From Phyllobacterium sp. T1293 (GTDB lineage Bacteria > Pseudomonadota > Alphaproteobacteria > Rhizobiales > Rhizobiaceae), in assembly GCF_020731415.2 (NCBI RefSeq), contig NZ_CP088273.1, forward strand, positions 3,539,001-3,603,000: 64,000 bases of DNA. Reading direction: 5' to 3'. This document shows positions 8,342 through 17,041 of the stretch, in pieces (position 1 is the stretch's first letter; each line of letters opens with the position of its first letter). The notes beneath the pieces are model-generated. The model searched no databases and was not told the DNA's origin. It worked only from the letters and a program-made list of their open reading frames with translations. A program made the position numbers and the translations under genes.

Positions 8342-9484
8342 TCAGTCTTTTTTGCGCCACTGGCGCAACGTCCGCAAAACAGTCCATTTCAACGGGCGTA
8401 GTTTCTGCCACGCTCCGGTCGAGCGAAGATGTTCCATCATTTGCAAACGTCGCATGAACATGCGGCCTTTCCAGCTGATGATACTGGTCATTTTGGAAAG
8501 TGGAACAGTTGTGTCGCAATGTTCAAGCTTCCATGGTTCATTGCCGATGCCAAGGTCCATGTATTCAAAGCCGTTTTTGTGCAGCCATTCAAGTGTTCTG
8601 TAGTATATAATTCGTCCAACCGAATATTTTGCCCAATCATCACCTTCAAAACCGATCATAATGGCGTAATAGGTCTTTGCTTGAACAAGACCCCACAAGG
8701 TTGCGACAATCTCGTCGCCAACTTTCAGGGCTGTCAGATGCAGCATCCCAGCTTTGGCAAACTGTTCCGTCCCATCGTGAAAGAATGCATATTTTTCCGG
8801 TTCGGCGTCGAAACCCGGCACCTGCGTGTCTTCGAAACGGCGCTGTTTCTGTTTGAGCAGCTGATCGACAATGATTGCCTGCTCGCTCTTGTCTGTTGCG
8901 ATGATATATTGGGTGGGTGCCAGGCGCTCGAGCCCGCGCATTTTCTTGAGCAGCGTCTTGCGGTAGGGCTGCGCCTTGTCGATCTCTTCCCAGGGCCGTT
9001 GCAGATTATTGCCATGGCAGAAAACGTCGTTGGGACCGTCTGCAAGCAGATCAAGCGGATTCACCAAACCGCCGATCCGGGCTGGCATCTTGTCCAGCAT
9101 GATCACATCGAAATCGGGAAGCGCGGCGGTTATTTTTTCCCAAAGGTCGACGGCCGTATCGTAGGTCCAATCCGGCGATCGCGGAAACAGAATCGGCGCG
9201 TTATAATCGGCGGCATCAGCGTCGATAAACCCGAGTATTTTTGCGCCCTTGCGAGTGGTAATGCATAACGGGATGAAGATGAGCGGATTGTTTGCCTCAT
9301 CACGCACTTCAATGAAACAGGCGCGGATGTCGCCCACCTGACCGAATGTCGACCACCACACCTCGAGAAATGTGCGGGATTGAAAAACGTGATAATGCGG
9401 ATTGGCTACAGGCGCGGGTGATCCGGTTGGCCATTCTGCCGACAGATTGTCGAGACTGTCATGTACGTGGATGGTGAAATTCAT
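8342..9484 (-). CDS. BioF2-like GNAT acyltransferase (CelD/FemAB-type)
   Basis: A 380-residue acyltransferase of the BioF2-like (PF13480) group with two GNAT-like halves. The C-terminal half contains LTALKVGDEIVATLWGLVQAKTYYAIMIGFE and the conserved end YMDLGIGNEPWKLEHCD, typical of proteins in exopolysaccharide clusters that acylate sugars. A GTG two codons upstream (9490) is an alternative start; I use the ATG at 9484. Neither has a good Shine-Dalgarno. It is divergent from the GT2 gene, with an AT-rich 187-bp spacer that should hold both promoters. Acetylation of a repeat-unit sugar is inferred from context. Confidence 0.82.
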   Translation of the reverse strand: MNFTIHVHDSLDNLSAEWPTGSPAPVANPHYHVFQSRTFLEVWWSTFGQVGDIRACFIEVRDEANNPLIFIPLCITTRKGAKILGFIDADAADYNAPILFPRSPDWTYDTAVDLWEKITAALPDFDVIMLDKMPARIGGLVNPLDLLADGPNDVFCHGNNLQRPWEEIDKAQPYRKTLLKKMRGLERLAPTQYIIATDKSEQAIIVDQLLKQKQRRFEDTQVPGFDAEPEKYAFFHDGTEQFAKAGMLHLTALKVGDEIVATLWGLVQAKTYYAIMIGFEGDDWAKYSVGRIIYYRTLEWLHKNGFEYMDLGIGNEPWKLEHCDTTVPLSKMTSIISWKGRMFMRRLQMMEHLRSTGAWQKLRPLKWTVLRTLRQWRKKD

Positions 9485-9671
9485 GTTCACGACGATAAGT
9501 TGACCTTGTGGCCTTTTTCAGAAATGTGCGCAGAGAATTTGACCAATCGACCTGTTCGCCCTGACTGATGGAGGTAACGGCTTGTATATCGCATATCTTA
9601 TAAAAAAATGCTTTCTTTATAGTGTAAGTCTAACAACTTAAGCTGCACTTCCATTCTACAGGATACGATTG

Positions 9672-10670
9672 ATGACCGTTTCGATTATCATGAAAACGCT
9701 CAATGAAGAAAAGCGCATTGCAGCGGCTATCGAAAGCGCATTGCGGGCTTTGCCAGATGGCAAGGTTGAAATCATCGTCGCCGATAGCGGATCGACTGAC
9801 CGTACCGTTGAAATCGCGATGACGTATCCGGTTATCGTTGCGCAGATCGTGAACCCGGCGCAACCCAGCTGTGGGATCGGGCCGCAACTGGGTTTTCAAT
9901 ATAGCCATCATGATCTCATCTGCCTGATGGATGGGGACATGCTGCTCGATAAGGATTTCCTCACGGAAGCCATCGCCTTTCTGGAAGTAAACCCAAGGGT
10001 TGCGGGTGTCACCGGGCATGTGGCGGAAATGAATGTCGATAATCTCGAATTTACCCGCCGCGTGCGCCGGGCATCGCCAGAAAATCGGATCGGATCAATC
10101 GACCGGATGAATGGTGGTGGTCTCTACAGGCGCAAGGCGATTGAGCAGGCGGGTTACTTCTCGGATCGCAACCTGCATGGCTATGAGGAGTTTGACCTCG
10201 GCGTAAGGTTGCGGGCGTTGGGATGGGAACTCTACCGGTTGGACCGGCGGTTCGTCGAGCATTTCGGCCATTCGATCAATGCATATAAATTGCTGGTACG
10301 GCGCTGGCAGTCGAAATATTTGCGCGGCGTGGGCGAATTGCTTCGCGCTGCACTCGGTCGCCCGCACTGGAGCAAGCTGGTGCAGGAATTGCCGGAATTG
10401 CGCCTGTGGGCAGGCGTGTATGTCTGGCTGTTGCTGATGATCGCCCTGCTGATTTTCCTGCCGGACAAGAAGCTGGCCCTTTTGATTGATGTGGCACTGA
10501 TCGTGCTTGTTGTTGCCGCGATGAGCTTGAAGCAGCGTAGTCTTTCCCTCGGCATTTATGCTGTTGTGGCCTGGTTCTTTCATGCGGCGGCGTTGCCGCT
10601 CGGATTTTTTCACCCGAGGCGTCAGCCCGATGACTGGATCGAAAGTCAGGTTATTTCAAAGGACCCGTGA
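9672..10670 (+). CDS. Glycosyltransferase family 2
   Basis: A GT-A-fold glycosyltransferase of 332 residues. It starts TVSIIMKTLNEEKRI and carries the nucleotide-sugar motif DSGSTD near residue 40 and the metal site MDGDMLLD near residue 90. A hydrophobic C-terminal part (about 240-310) indicates membrane anchoring. The protein probably adds one sugar to the lipid-linked repeat unit on the cytoplasmic face. A TTG directly before the ATG was not used; the ATG has AGGA about 7 bases upstream. The secreted glycosidase-like gene follows after 12 bp, so the two are likely co-transcribed. Confidence 0.88.
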   Translation: MTVSIIMKTLNEEKRIAAAIESALRALPDGKVEIIVADSGSTDRTVEIAMTYPVIVAQIVNPAQPSCGIGPQLGFQYSHHDLICLMDGDMLLDKDFLTEAIAFLEVNPRVAGVTGHVAEMNVDNLEFTRRVRRASPENRIGSIDRMNGGGLYRRKAIEQAGYFSDRNLHGYEEFDLGVRLRALGWELYRLDRRFVEHFGHSINAYKLLVRRWQSKYLRGVGELLRAALGRPHWSKLVQELPELRLWAGVYVWLLLMIALLIFLPDKKLALLIDVALIVLVVAAMSLKQRSLSLGIYAVVAWFFHAAALPLGFFHPRRQPDDWIESQVISKDP

Positions 10671-10682
10671 GGCAGGTATGTC

Positions 10683-12872
10683 ATGATGGGCCAGCGCTTT
10701 CTGTGGAAACGGATAGTGGCAGTATTTGCATCATGCTTTCTGCTGTTTGCAGGTTCGGCTGCCGCGCTAGATGTGTGGTCGCCGGTCCGGGAGATATCGC
10801 TCGAACTTCAAACCGGCAGCCCGCTTGATTTTTCGGCCCTGCTTCCCAATCCCTCAATTGGCGAGGAGAACCGCATTGTCATCAACAAAGACGGGCGATT
10901 GGCGCATGCCGATGCATCGGAAAAGCCGGTGCGCTTTTTGTGTGCGTCGCTGGGCTGGAGCCCGGCCTCGGGTGGCTTTCCGGATCATGATGGGGCGGAT
11001 CGTTATGCACGCCAGCTGAAAATGCATGGCTACAATATTGCCCGCTTTCATTTCGTCGATGCGGCGCTGATGTTTGGGCGCAGTGCGGATTTCGATTTCG
11101 ACCCGGAGGTGCTTGATCGCATCCACTATCTGATGGCTGCTTTGAAACGAAATGGCATCTACTGGATCATGGATGGCTTGAGTTCATCCCGCGGTGCCTA
11201 TGGCGGGTTTGATGACCGCTGGGATCTGGCGGGCGAATTGAAAATCGAAGTTCAGATCGACGAGAAATCATTTCAACATTGGTTGCGGTTCCAGAAGGAA
11301 GTGCTTGGAAGGGTCAATCCCTATACGGGTATCGCGCCAATCCGCGACCCGGCGCTGGTTGTTATTGTCCCGTTCAATGAAAATGGCATCGAATTTGACA
11401 GCATCGTACATCAACGGGATGGGCAGCCACATTACTCAAAGCTATTGGCGCCCGCGTTCAATATCTGGCTGCAAGCACGCTATGGATCGACAAAAGCGCT
11501 CGCTGATGCCTGGGGATGGGTGAAGGCGGGTGAACGTCTGGAAGATGGGTCTATCAGTCTTCCCGCCAATCGCTACGAAAAGACGCCGCGAATGCGTGAT
11601 CTGCAAGCTTTCTTTATCGATGTGGAAACGCGCTCAGCCGAACGTATGACGGCGGCGCTGCGTGATCTCGGCTATAAAGGGGTGATCGCGCCCTATAATA
11701 ACTGGCCGAGTGTACAAACGAGCCTGTCCCGTTCGGGTCAACAGGCTATTGCAATGAATACCTATCAGGATTGGGTCGGCTCCTACGAGCCCGGCAGCAC
11801 GATGGGGCAGAAAAGCTCGATCGCCGATGGGGCTTTCTATGTGCGTGCGATTGCCGCTGCCCGCTGGCTCAATCGCCCCTTTATCGTCACCGAATATGAC
11901 CATCTTTTCTGGAGCAAGTATCGCTATGAGGCCGGTATTGTGATGCCCGCTTATGCAGCCCTGCAGAACTGGGATGTGCTGTGCCGTCACGGTCATGGTC
12001 CCATCGTGCTCGCCTATGGCGAAGATGTGCCGCACAAGCGTCAGATGTTGCCCTATGCGATTGCCCTTGATCCGGTTGCCCGCGCTGGTGAAACGCTGGC
12101 GGCATTGCTGTTCCGGCGTGGTGATGTAGCAGGATCACCCGTCTCGATCCCATTCATGGTCAAAGGCGTTGAGGAATTGACACAAAGTGCGCAGGAGCGG
12201 GAGCCCGATGCATTGACCGGGCTTGCTCTGCTGGGTGCAATCGGGTTGCAAAAGGACGTATCTGCGTCATCGGCCGATCTGGCAGTTCCGTCACCCCGCA
12301 AGAGTGCTTCTGCCGAAAAAATCATGTCGGCGTTGCATGGCGCCAGGCTGCTTGATCCGGCCAATATCACCAGTGCCAATAAGGGGATTTTCGAGAGCGA
12401 TACCGACCAGATTGTTCTTGATCAGAACAGGCTGCGCATCACCGTAAAGACCGAGCGCACGGAAGCAATCGCTTTTGCCGATCTTGCGGACACCATCACG
12501 CTTGACAATCTGACCGTAGGCAACGCCACGGGTAAAGGTTTGTTTGCCGTGTCGGCTCTTGATGATCAACCTATCAAAAGCAGTCACCGCCTGCTGGTTA
12601 TTTATGCGACGGATGCGCAGAACAGCGATATGCGCTTTTCAGACAGGCAGGAGCGTGTCATTGCCGATTTTGGTCATTTGCCGGTGCGCATCAAACTTGG
12701 CAGTATCGATTTTTCTCTGCCGGGTGCAGGGCGCTGGACTGTCTCGCCCGTGGGTCTGGATGGCAAGGTGAAGACCACTGTGGCGCAAGGGGACGGGATG
12801 GTTTCAATGCGCCTTGCAAATGATGGGCCGGATGGCCCAACGACCTATTTCCTGATTGAGCGGCAACCTTAG
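10683..12872 (+). CDS. Secreted glycoside-hydrolase-like protein (clan A, GH5/GH42-like)
   Basis: A 729-residue protein with a signal peptide (hydrophobic about 10-26, probable cleavage after AAA near 28). Residues about 80-420 look like a TIM-barrel hydrolase. An Asn-Glu pair in PFNENG (N232-E233) fits the acid/base, and TEYDH (E404) fits the nucleophile of clan A enzymes. The C-terminal 300 residues are beta-rich and unassigned. Its position directly after a glycosyltransferase suggests it trims or releases the polymer made by this locus in the periplasm or outside. Two ATG codons overlap at 10683 and 10686. Its stop overlaps the convergent acyltransferase gene by 4 bp. Confidence 0.75.
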   Translation: MMGQRFLWKRIVAVFASCFLLFAGSAAALDVWSPVREISLELQTGSPLDFSALLPNPSIGEENRIVINKDGRLAHADASEKPVRFLCASLGWSPASGGFPDHDGADRYARQLKMHGYNIARFHFVDAALMFGRSADFDFDPEVLDRIHYLMAALKRNGIYWIMDGLSSSRGAYGGFDDRWDLAGELKIEVQIDEKSFQHWLRFQKEVLGRVNPYTGIAPIRDPALVVIVPFNENGIEFDSIVHQRDGQPHYSKLLAPAFNIWLQARYGSTKALADAWGWVKAGERLEDGSISLPANRYEKTPRMRDLQAFFIDVETRSAERMTAALRDLGYKGVIAPYNNWPSVQTSLSRSGQQAIAMNTYQDWVGSYEPGSTMGQKSSIADGAFYVRAIAAARWLNRPFIVTEYDHLFWSKYRYEAGIVMPAYAALQNWDVLCRHGHGPIVLAYGEDVPHKRQMLPYAIALDPVARAGETLAALLFRRGDVAGSPVSIPFMVKGVEELTQSAQEREPDALTGLALLGAIGLQKDVSASSADLAVPSPRKSASAEKIMSALHGARLLDPANITSANKGIFESDTDQIVLDQNRLRITVKTERTEAIAFADLADTITLDNLTVGNATGKGLFAVSALDDQPIKSSHRLLVIYATDAQNSDMRFSDRQERVIADFGHLPVRIKLGSIDFSLPGAGRWTVSPVGLDGKVKTTVAQGDGMVSMRLANDGPDGPTTYFLIERQP

Positions 12873-13972
12873 AAAAAGTCGGTTACAAGGCGGCTCCAGG
12901 ATTCTCCGGCAAGCCCGCCAATAAATATATCGTTGCGCTGGATGGCGTCCGTGACGCTCTTGTGACGCGTTGAGACGCACACATGGGCGCGGTGCCGGTA
13001 AAACATTGCCCGGTGACGGGAAAGCACATCCAGTTGCGCGGGTTGAACGCGGCCTTGCGCTGCGACAAATCCTGATTGATCCAGATGATACATCATCTGG
13101 TTGATAACGGCGTGTTCCTTGCCTTTTTTCGCGAAGATGTTCAGCACCTGCGCAATGGAACCCGCACGGCCGAAATACACAAAACAACCGGTAAGTTCAG
13201 CGTTGTAATCCCAGACTGAACGTATGTGCAGAGAGCCATCTCCTGTGTTGAGTCTGGCTACTTCAAGAATCCAGTTGAGTTCCGGTTTCGACCAGACAGG
13301 CCGCACCTTATAGTCAGGCAGGAAATCCTGAACACTTGTGACAAACAGGTCTTGGGACATCTCTTCATCATACATGACAGGATCGCCCTCAATATGAAGG
13401 GCAGGCATCACGCGTCTGGTCAGATAATCAAGCGGGCGTGCCAGTGGAAGGCGCGCGCCGTAGCGAGCGAGAGAGGATCGCTTGGCGGCAGACTGCGCAA
13501 GGTAAGCGGCGGGCTGAAACACACGGCACCATTCCAGACCGTGCAACGGCAGGATTGCACCGCTCACAGCCCTGAAATGATTGGCACTGACAGGTGATGC
13601 GCTGTCAGTGAAGCACAGATCCTGATGACGGGGCCGCATGGTCAATGCCAGTTCGGCAGCGCCAAGGCACGATACGTCAGGGTCTGTCATGAAAGCACAC
13701 AGAAGCCGTGCCGTTATGATCTCGCCTTCGACCATATATTGCATTGGAATGGCGGATACGGCGCTGCTTATGGTTCCGCTCGCCGTCTCGTGAACAAAAC
13801 TGCCATATTGCGGATCGTATATCGGGCTGCCGAAGAACAGCTTCTCGAAGTAATCATTGAATGTATCGGGCGAATTGACTGCCTTCTTGCGGAATATTTT
13901 GTAAAACAGCCGTCCGACCTGCGGAATATCTTCCACAATCATGGGACGTATCTGCCTTCTTCCGCCCATCAT
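12869..13972 (-). CDS. GNAT-like acyltransferase of the polysaccharide locus
   Basis: A 367-residue protein with an N-terminal GNAT-like segment (IRPMIVEDIPQVGRLFYKIF, about 8-27) followed by AIPMQYMVEGEIITARLLCAFMTDP, the beta-strand layout of an acetyltransferase acceptor site. The rest is not familiar. Its size and position resemble GNAT-like proteins often found in exopolysaccharide clusters, whose acceptors are unknown. I cannot assign an acyl donor. It is transcribed on minus and follows the flippase gene by about 110 bp, so a shared transcript is possible. Confidence 0.65.
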   Translation of the reverse strand: MMGGRRQIRPMIVEDIPQVGRLFYKIFRKKAVNSPDTFNDYFEKLFFGSPIYDPQYGSFVHETASGTISSAVSAIPMQYMVEGEIITARLLCAFMTDPDVSCLGAAELALTMRPRHQDLCFTDSASPVSANHFRAVSGAILPLHGLEWCRVFQPAAYLAQSAAKRSSLARYGARLPLARPLDYLTRRVMPALHIEGDPVMYDEEMSQDLFVTSVQDFLPDYKVRPVWSKPELNWILEVARLNTGDGSLHIRSVWDYNAELTGCFVYFGRAGSIAQVLNIFAKKGKEHAVINQMMYHLDQSGFVAAQGRVQPAQLDVLSRHRAMFYRHRAHVCVSTRHKSVTDAIQRNDIFIGGLAGESWSRLVTDFF

Positions 13973-14085
13973 CGCTCCCGTGCAAATTATCTGTCCGGAC
14001 TATGTGTCAGGATTTCCCGATTGACGGTATGGACACTTAATGCAATCGAATCACTGTGATTTTATAGTTGTTATTGGTAGAATAT

Positions 14086-15390
14086 CTACTTGGTAAGTAC
14101 GCGATCCTGTGCCGCCGCGCGACTGTTTCGTGCCAATCTGAGAAGTACAAGCCAGGCAGCAATCATAATGCCGATTTCAATCAGATAGATCGAAATGAAC
14201 GTACCTTGCGGCGGCGCTATCCAGGTTGCCCATGCGATCAGCCCGGCGCCCAATGCGTTGCCGGTGTTGAGAATGGCGGCGCGGGGACCGTGATAACCTG
14301 CAGCCCCCAATGCATCGATTGCCACCGACCAAACGGCAAGGAAGATAACGGTTCCGCTCAGAATGCGGCAGAATGAAACGAGCGATACATATTCGTTGCC
14401 AAAGAGCAGCGGGAGGAACGGCGCGGCGATATAGATGATCAGGGCCGAACCAAAGCCGATGCCAAGAGCTGCCAGCAATATCTTTTTGGTGCGCCCGATC
14501 GCGTTGTGAATGCCATCAGTGCTCAAGCGGGCAAGACCGGGATAAACAAGGCGGTTCATCGCATCGATCGAGAGATAGCTGCTGTCGATGATACGCCGGA
14601 CAACACCGTAACTGCCCACAACCTCGGGATTGGCCATGATGCCGAGCATGAGAAGGTCAACATTCTGGCGAATGGCGCGGAAGATAAAGGGAGTGGCAAA
14701 CAGGATGCCAAGGCGAATTTCCTCGCGCACGATACGGTATTGCGGTCGTCCGAGCTTGCGCAACGACCACATGTAGAAAACCAGCACCAGCACATGGGCG
14801 GCAAATTGCCAGATTGCCCAGTCAACCAGACTGGTCACGCCGAATACCAGACAGGCAAGCGCTGCTGCAGCTGTACGCGCAAAGGCAAAGCCAACCACCG
14901 AACGGTTCGCCTCGGAAAATTTCGAATGGCCAATGAAGATTTGCTCGGTCAAAAGGATGATGCGAACCAGAATGATATTTGTGATGAGAATAAGCAGGAT
15001 CGCGATGATGTTTTCGACAGGATCAGCTGAAAGCTTCATCCAGAATGGCAGAATGATGATGCCGAGAATGACGAGCAGGACCCCGCTTGTCAGCGTGAGA
15101 ATGAGATTGTGACCCAGCATGACAGGATACATGGAGTGATCCTGCGCAACCCGCCTTACCAGACATTCCGAAGCGCCAAGGCCGCAGAGGTGAACGGCAA
15201 TACTGGTCACAGCCGTCACAGAAACGAAAACACCAAATTCCACCGCGCCAAATGAGCGGGCAAGAATAGCGAACGTCACCAGCTGTGCGACATTGGCCGT
15301 CAGCAGGCTGCCGCTTGACGCGGCATAGGACAGGACCATGGGAAACAGACGTGGCAAACGGCTGATGATCTCGGCAACACTCAGTTTCAT
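14086..15390 (-). CDS. Polysaccharide flippase, Wzx/MATE-type
   Basis: A 434-residue membrane protein with about 12 hydrophobic segments. Features of polysaccharide transporters of the MOP superfamily are visible: an N-terminal SLLTANVAQLVTFAILARSFGAVEFGVF, and a mid-protein conserved region with NPEVVGSYGVVRRIIDSSYLSIDAMNRLVYPGLARLS. It should move lipid-linked repeat units across the inner membrane for Wzy polymerisation. It is divergent from the chain-length protein gene, with a 160-bp AT-rich promoter region between them that contains a 17-bp palindrome. Confidence 0.87.
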   Translation of the reverse strand: MKLSVAEIISRLPRLFPMVLSYAASSGSLLTANVAQLVTFAILARSFGAVEFGVFVSVTAVTSIAVHLCGLGASECLVRRVAQDHSMYPVMLGHNLILTLTSGVLLVILGIIILPFWMKLSADPVENIIAILLILITNIILVRIILLTEQIFIGHSKFSEANRSVVGFAFARTAAAALACLVFGVTSLVDWAIWQFAAHVLVLVFYMWSLRKLGRPQYRIVREEIRLGILFATPFIFRAIRQNVDLLMLGIMANPEVVGSYGVVRRIIDSSYLSIDAMNRLVYPGLARLSTDGIHNAIGRTKKILLAALGIGFGSALIIYIAAPFLPLLFGNEYVSLVSFCRILSGTVIFLAVWSVAIDALGAAGYHGPRAAILNTGNALGAGLIAWATWIAPPQGTFISIYLIEIGIMIAAWLVLLRLARNSRAAAQDRVLTK

Positions 15391-15508
15391 CGGGCTCTGC
15401 GATCTGATCGAAAGACTGGAATTTGCATCTGTTCGCTATACGACTTGGTGGGAGATAGCCATTTATTAACCAAACTTTGAAATCTATGGTTTAGATATAC
15501 ATTACTGG

Positions 15509-15525
15509 CAAACCGTTACGGTTTG
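15509..15525. promoter_or_regulatory. 17-bp palindrome upstream of the chain-length gene
   Basis: CAAACCG-TTA-CGGTTTG is a perfect inverted repeat (7-bp arms, 3-bp centre) 25 bases before the start at 15551. It lies in the AT-rich divergent spacer between flippase and chain-length genes. The symmetry suggests a dimeric repressor or activator site controlling the locus. Nothing in the sequence identifies the regulator. Confidence 0.45.
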
Positions 15526-15550
15526 ATTGATGCTTATAGAGTATTGCTGA

Positions 15551-17029
15551 ATGTACAAACTACGCGACGCGTCAGGCAAAGCGCAACCGGTGGCTCCAAT
15601 AAAGGAACCAGTGGTTGAAAGTCGCGTGCGTAGCGAGCCGCCACGCAAGCCATCCTACGCATTTTCATTGCCGCAGATCGATGTAAGCAGCCTGATTTCC
15701 TGGCTTCTTGCCCGTTGGCACTGGATTTTGATCGCCGCAGTCATTGGTGCGCTGGTCGGTATTGGTTACGGAATGAGCGCCAAGCCTCGCTATACTGTTT
15801 ATACGGATCTTCTGGTCCCGCCAGCCAATCTGCAAGTGCTGCCGAATGATGTTTACTTGCAGAATCAGCAAAGCGATAGCCAGCTGCTCGATGTGGAAAG
15901 CAAATTGCTTGTGCTGACATCGGGCAATGTGCTGCGGCGCGTTGTGAATGAACTTGGACTTGCCAATGATCCGGAATTTGTTGGCACCGGGGCATCGGGC
16001 TTCAGTCTTGGCTCGCTATTCTCAAGCAAGCCTGCGGTCGCCGACAACACCCTTGCTGCCATGCGCAGCCTGTCCGAGCGGATTTCGGCGCGGCGTCAGG
16101 AGCGGTCATATATGATCACAATATCGGCCTGGGCGAACAACCCGGATACGGCTGTGAAAGTTGCCGACACTCTGGCCAAGGCATTTGAAGAGGAAGTAGC
16201 GCAGGCCGAAGCCGATGGCGCTGGCCGTGCAGCGGCTGCTCTAACCGAACGTCTGGCGGAATTGAAGAAGAGTGCATCCGAAGCTGAGGCAAAGGTTGCG
16301 GAGTTCAAACGCGACAATGGGCTTCAGACAACATCAGGCGAATTGATCAGTTCGCAGTCCATGGCACAGATCAACATGAAGCTGGTGGATGCCAATGCGC
16401 GGCTCGTGGAGGCCCAGTCGCGTTATAATGAATTGACCGCGTCGAAGCCAAATCAGTCGAACCCATCAGGCACATTGCAGTCACCGACTTTGACAGGCCT
16501 GCGCTCACAATATGCAGCGGTCAAGCAAACGGTTGATTCCATGTCGATGACCTATGGCGCGCGCTATCCCGGATTGATCCGGGCGAGATCCCAGCTCAGC
16601 GGTCTGGAACAGCAGATTTCGCAGGAGACCGGCCGTATCCTGCGGGCCGCGCAGGTAGACCTTGAACAGGCAAAATCCGTTGTCGATGCGCTTAAACAGC
16701 AGGCCGCCAGTGCGCGCTCGTCGGTTTCCATGGACAATGACGCACAAGTGCGCTTGAGTGATCTGGAACGGGATATGGCGGCGAAGATTGCTATCTACCA
16801 GACGTTCCTGACACGCGCTGGCGAAACAACCGAACGCCAACAGTTAAACAGTACCAATATTCGTGTCATCTCGTCAGCCGTCCCACCCATGCGCCGTAGC
16901 TGGCCACCGCGCACGGCGCTGCTTGCAGCCGGCGGCACATTTGCCGGACTGGGTATTGGCGCATTCCTCGCGATAGGCGTGGGTTTGCTGGGTGCGATGC
17001 GCAACGACCGGAAGACACAGAAGGCGTAA
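15551..17029 (+). CDS. Wzz/GumC-type polysaccharide co-polymerase without kinase domain
   Basis: A 492-residue inner-membrane chain-length determinant. A first transmembrane helix lies at about 58-74 (WHWILIAAVIGALVGIGYG), followed by the Wzz domain. A long coiled coil spans about 200-430, rich in Ala/Glu/Gln. The proline-rich PPMRRSWPPR precedes a second transmembrane helix (about 455-480). The protein stops there, so the C-terminal BY-kinase domain of many Gram-negative PCP-2a proteins is missing, and no separate kinase gene lies nearby. The Wzy gene follows after 12 bp. No good Shine-Dalgarno precedes the ATG. Confidence 0.9.
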   Translation: MYKLRDASGKAQPVAPIKEPVVESRVRSEPPRKPSYAFSLPQIDVSSLISWLLARWHWILIAAVIGALVGIGYGMSAKPRYTVYTDLLVPPANLQVLPNDVYLQNQQSDSQLLDVESKLLVLTSGNVLRRVVNELGLANDPEFVGTGASGFSLGSLFSSKPAVADNTLAAMRSLSERISARRQERSYMITISAWANNPDTAVKVADTLAKAFEEEVAQAEADGAGRAAAALTERLAELKKSASEAEAKVAEFKRDNGLQTTSGELISSQSMAQINMKLVDANARLVEAQSRYNELTASKPNQSNPSGTLQSPTLTGLRSQYAAVKQTVDSMSMTYGARYPGLIRARSQLSGLEQQISQETGRILRAAQVDLEQAKSVVDALKQQAASARSSVSMDNDAQVRLSDLERDMAAKIAIYQTFLTRAGETTERQQLNSTNIRVISSAVPPMRRSWPPRTALLAAGGTFAGLGIGAFLAIGVGLLGAMRNDRKTQKA

Positions 17030-17041
17030 GGCTAGTCCTTT

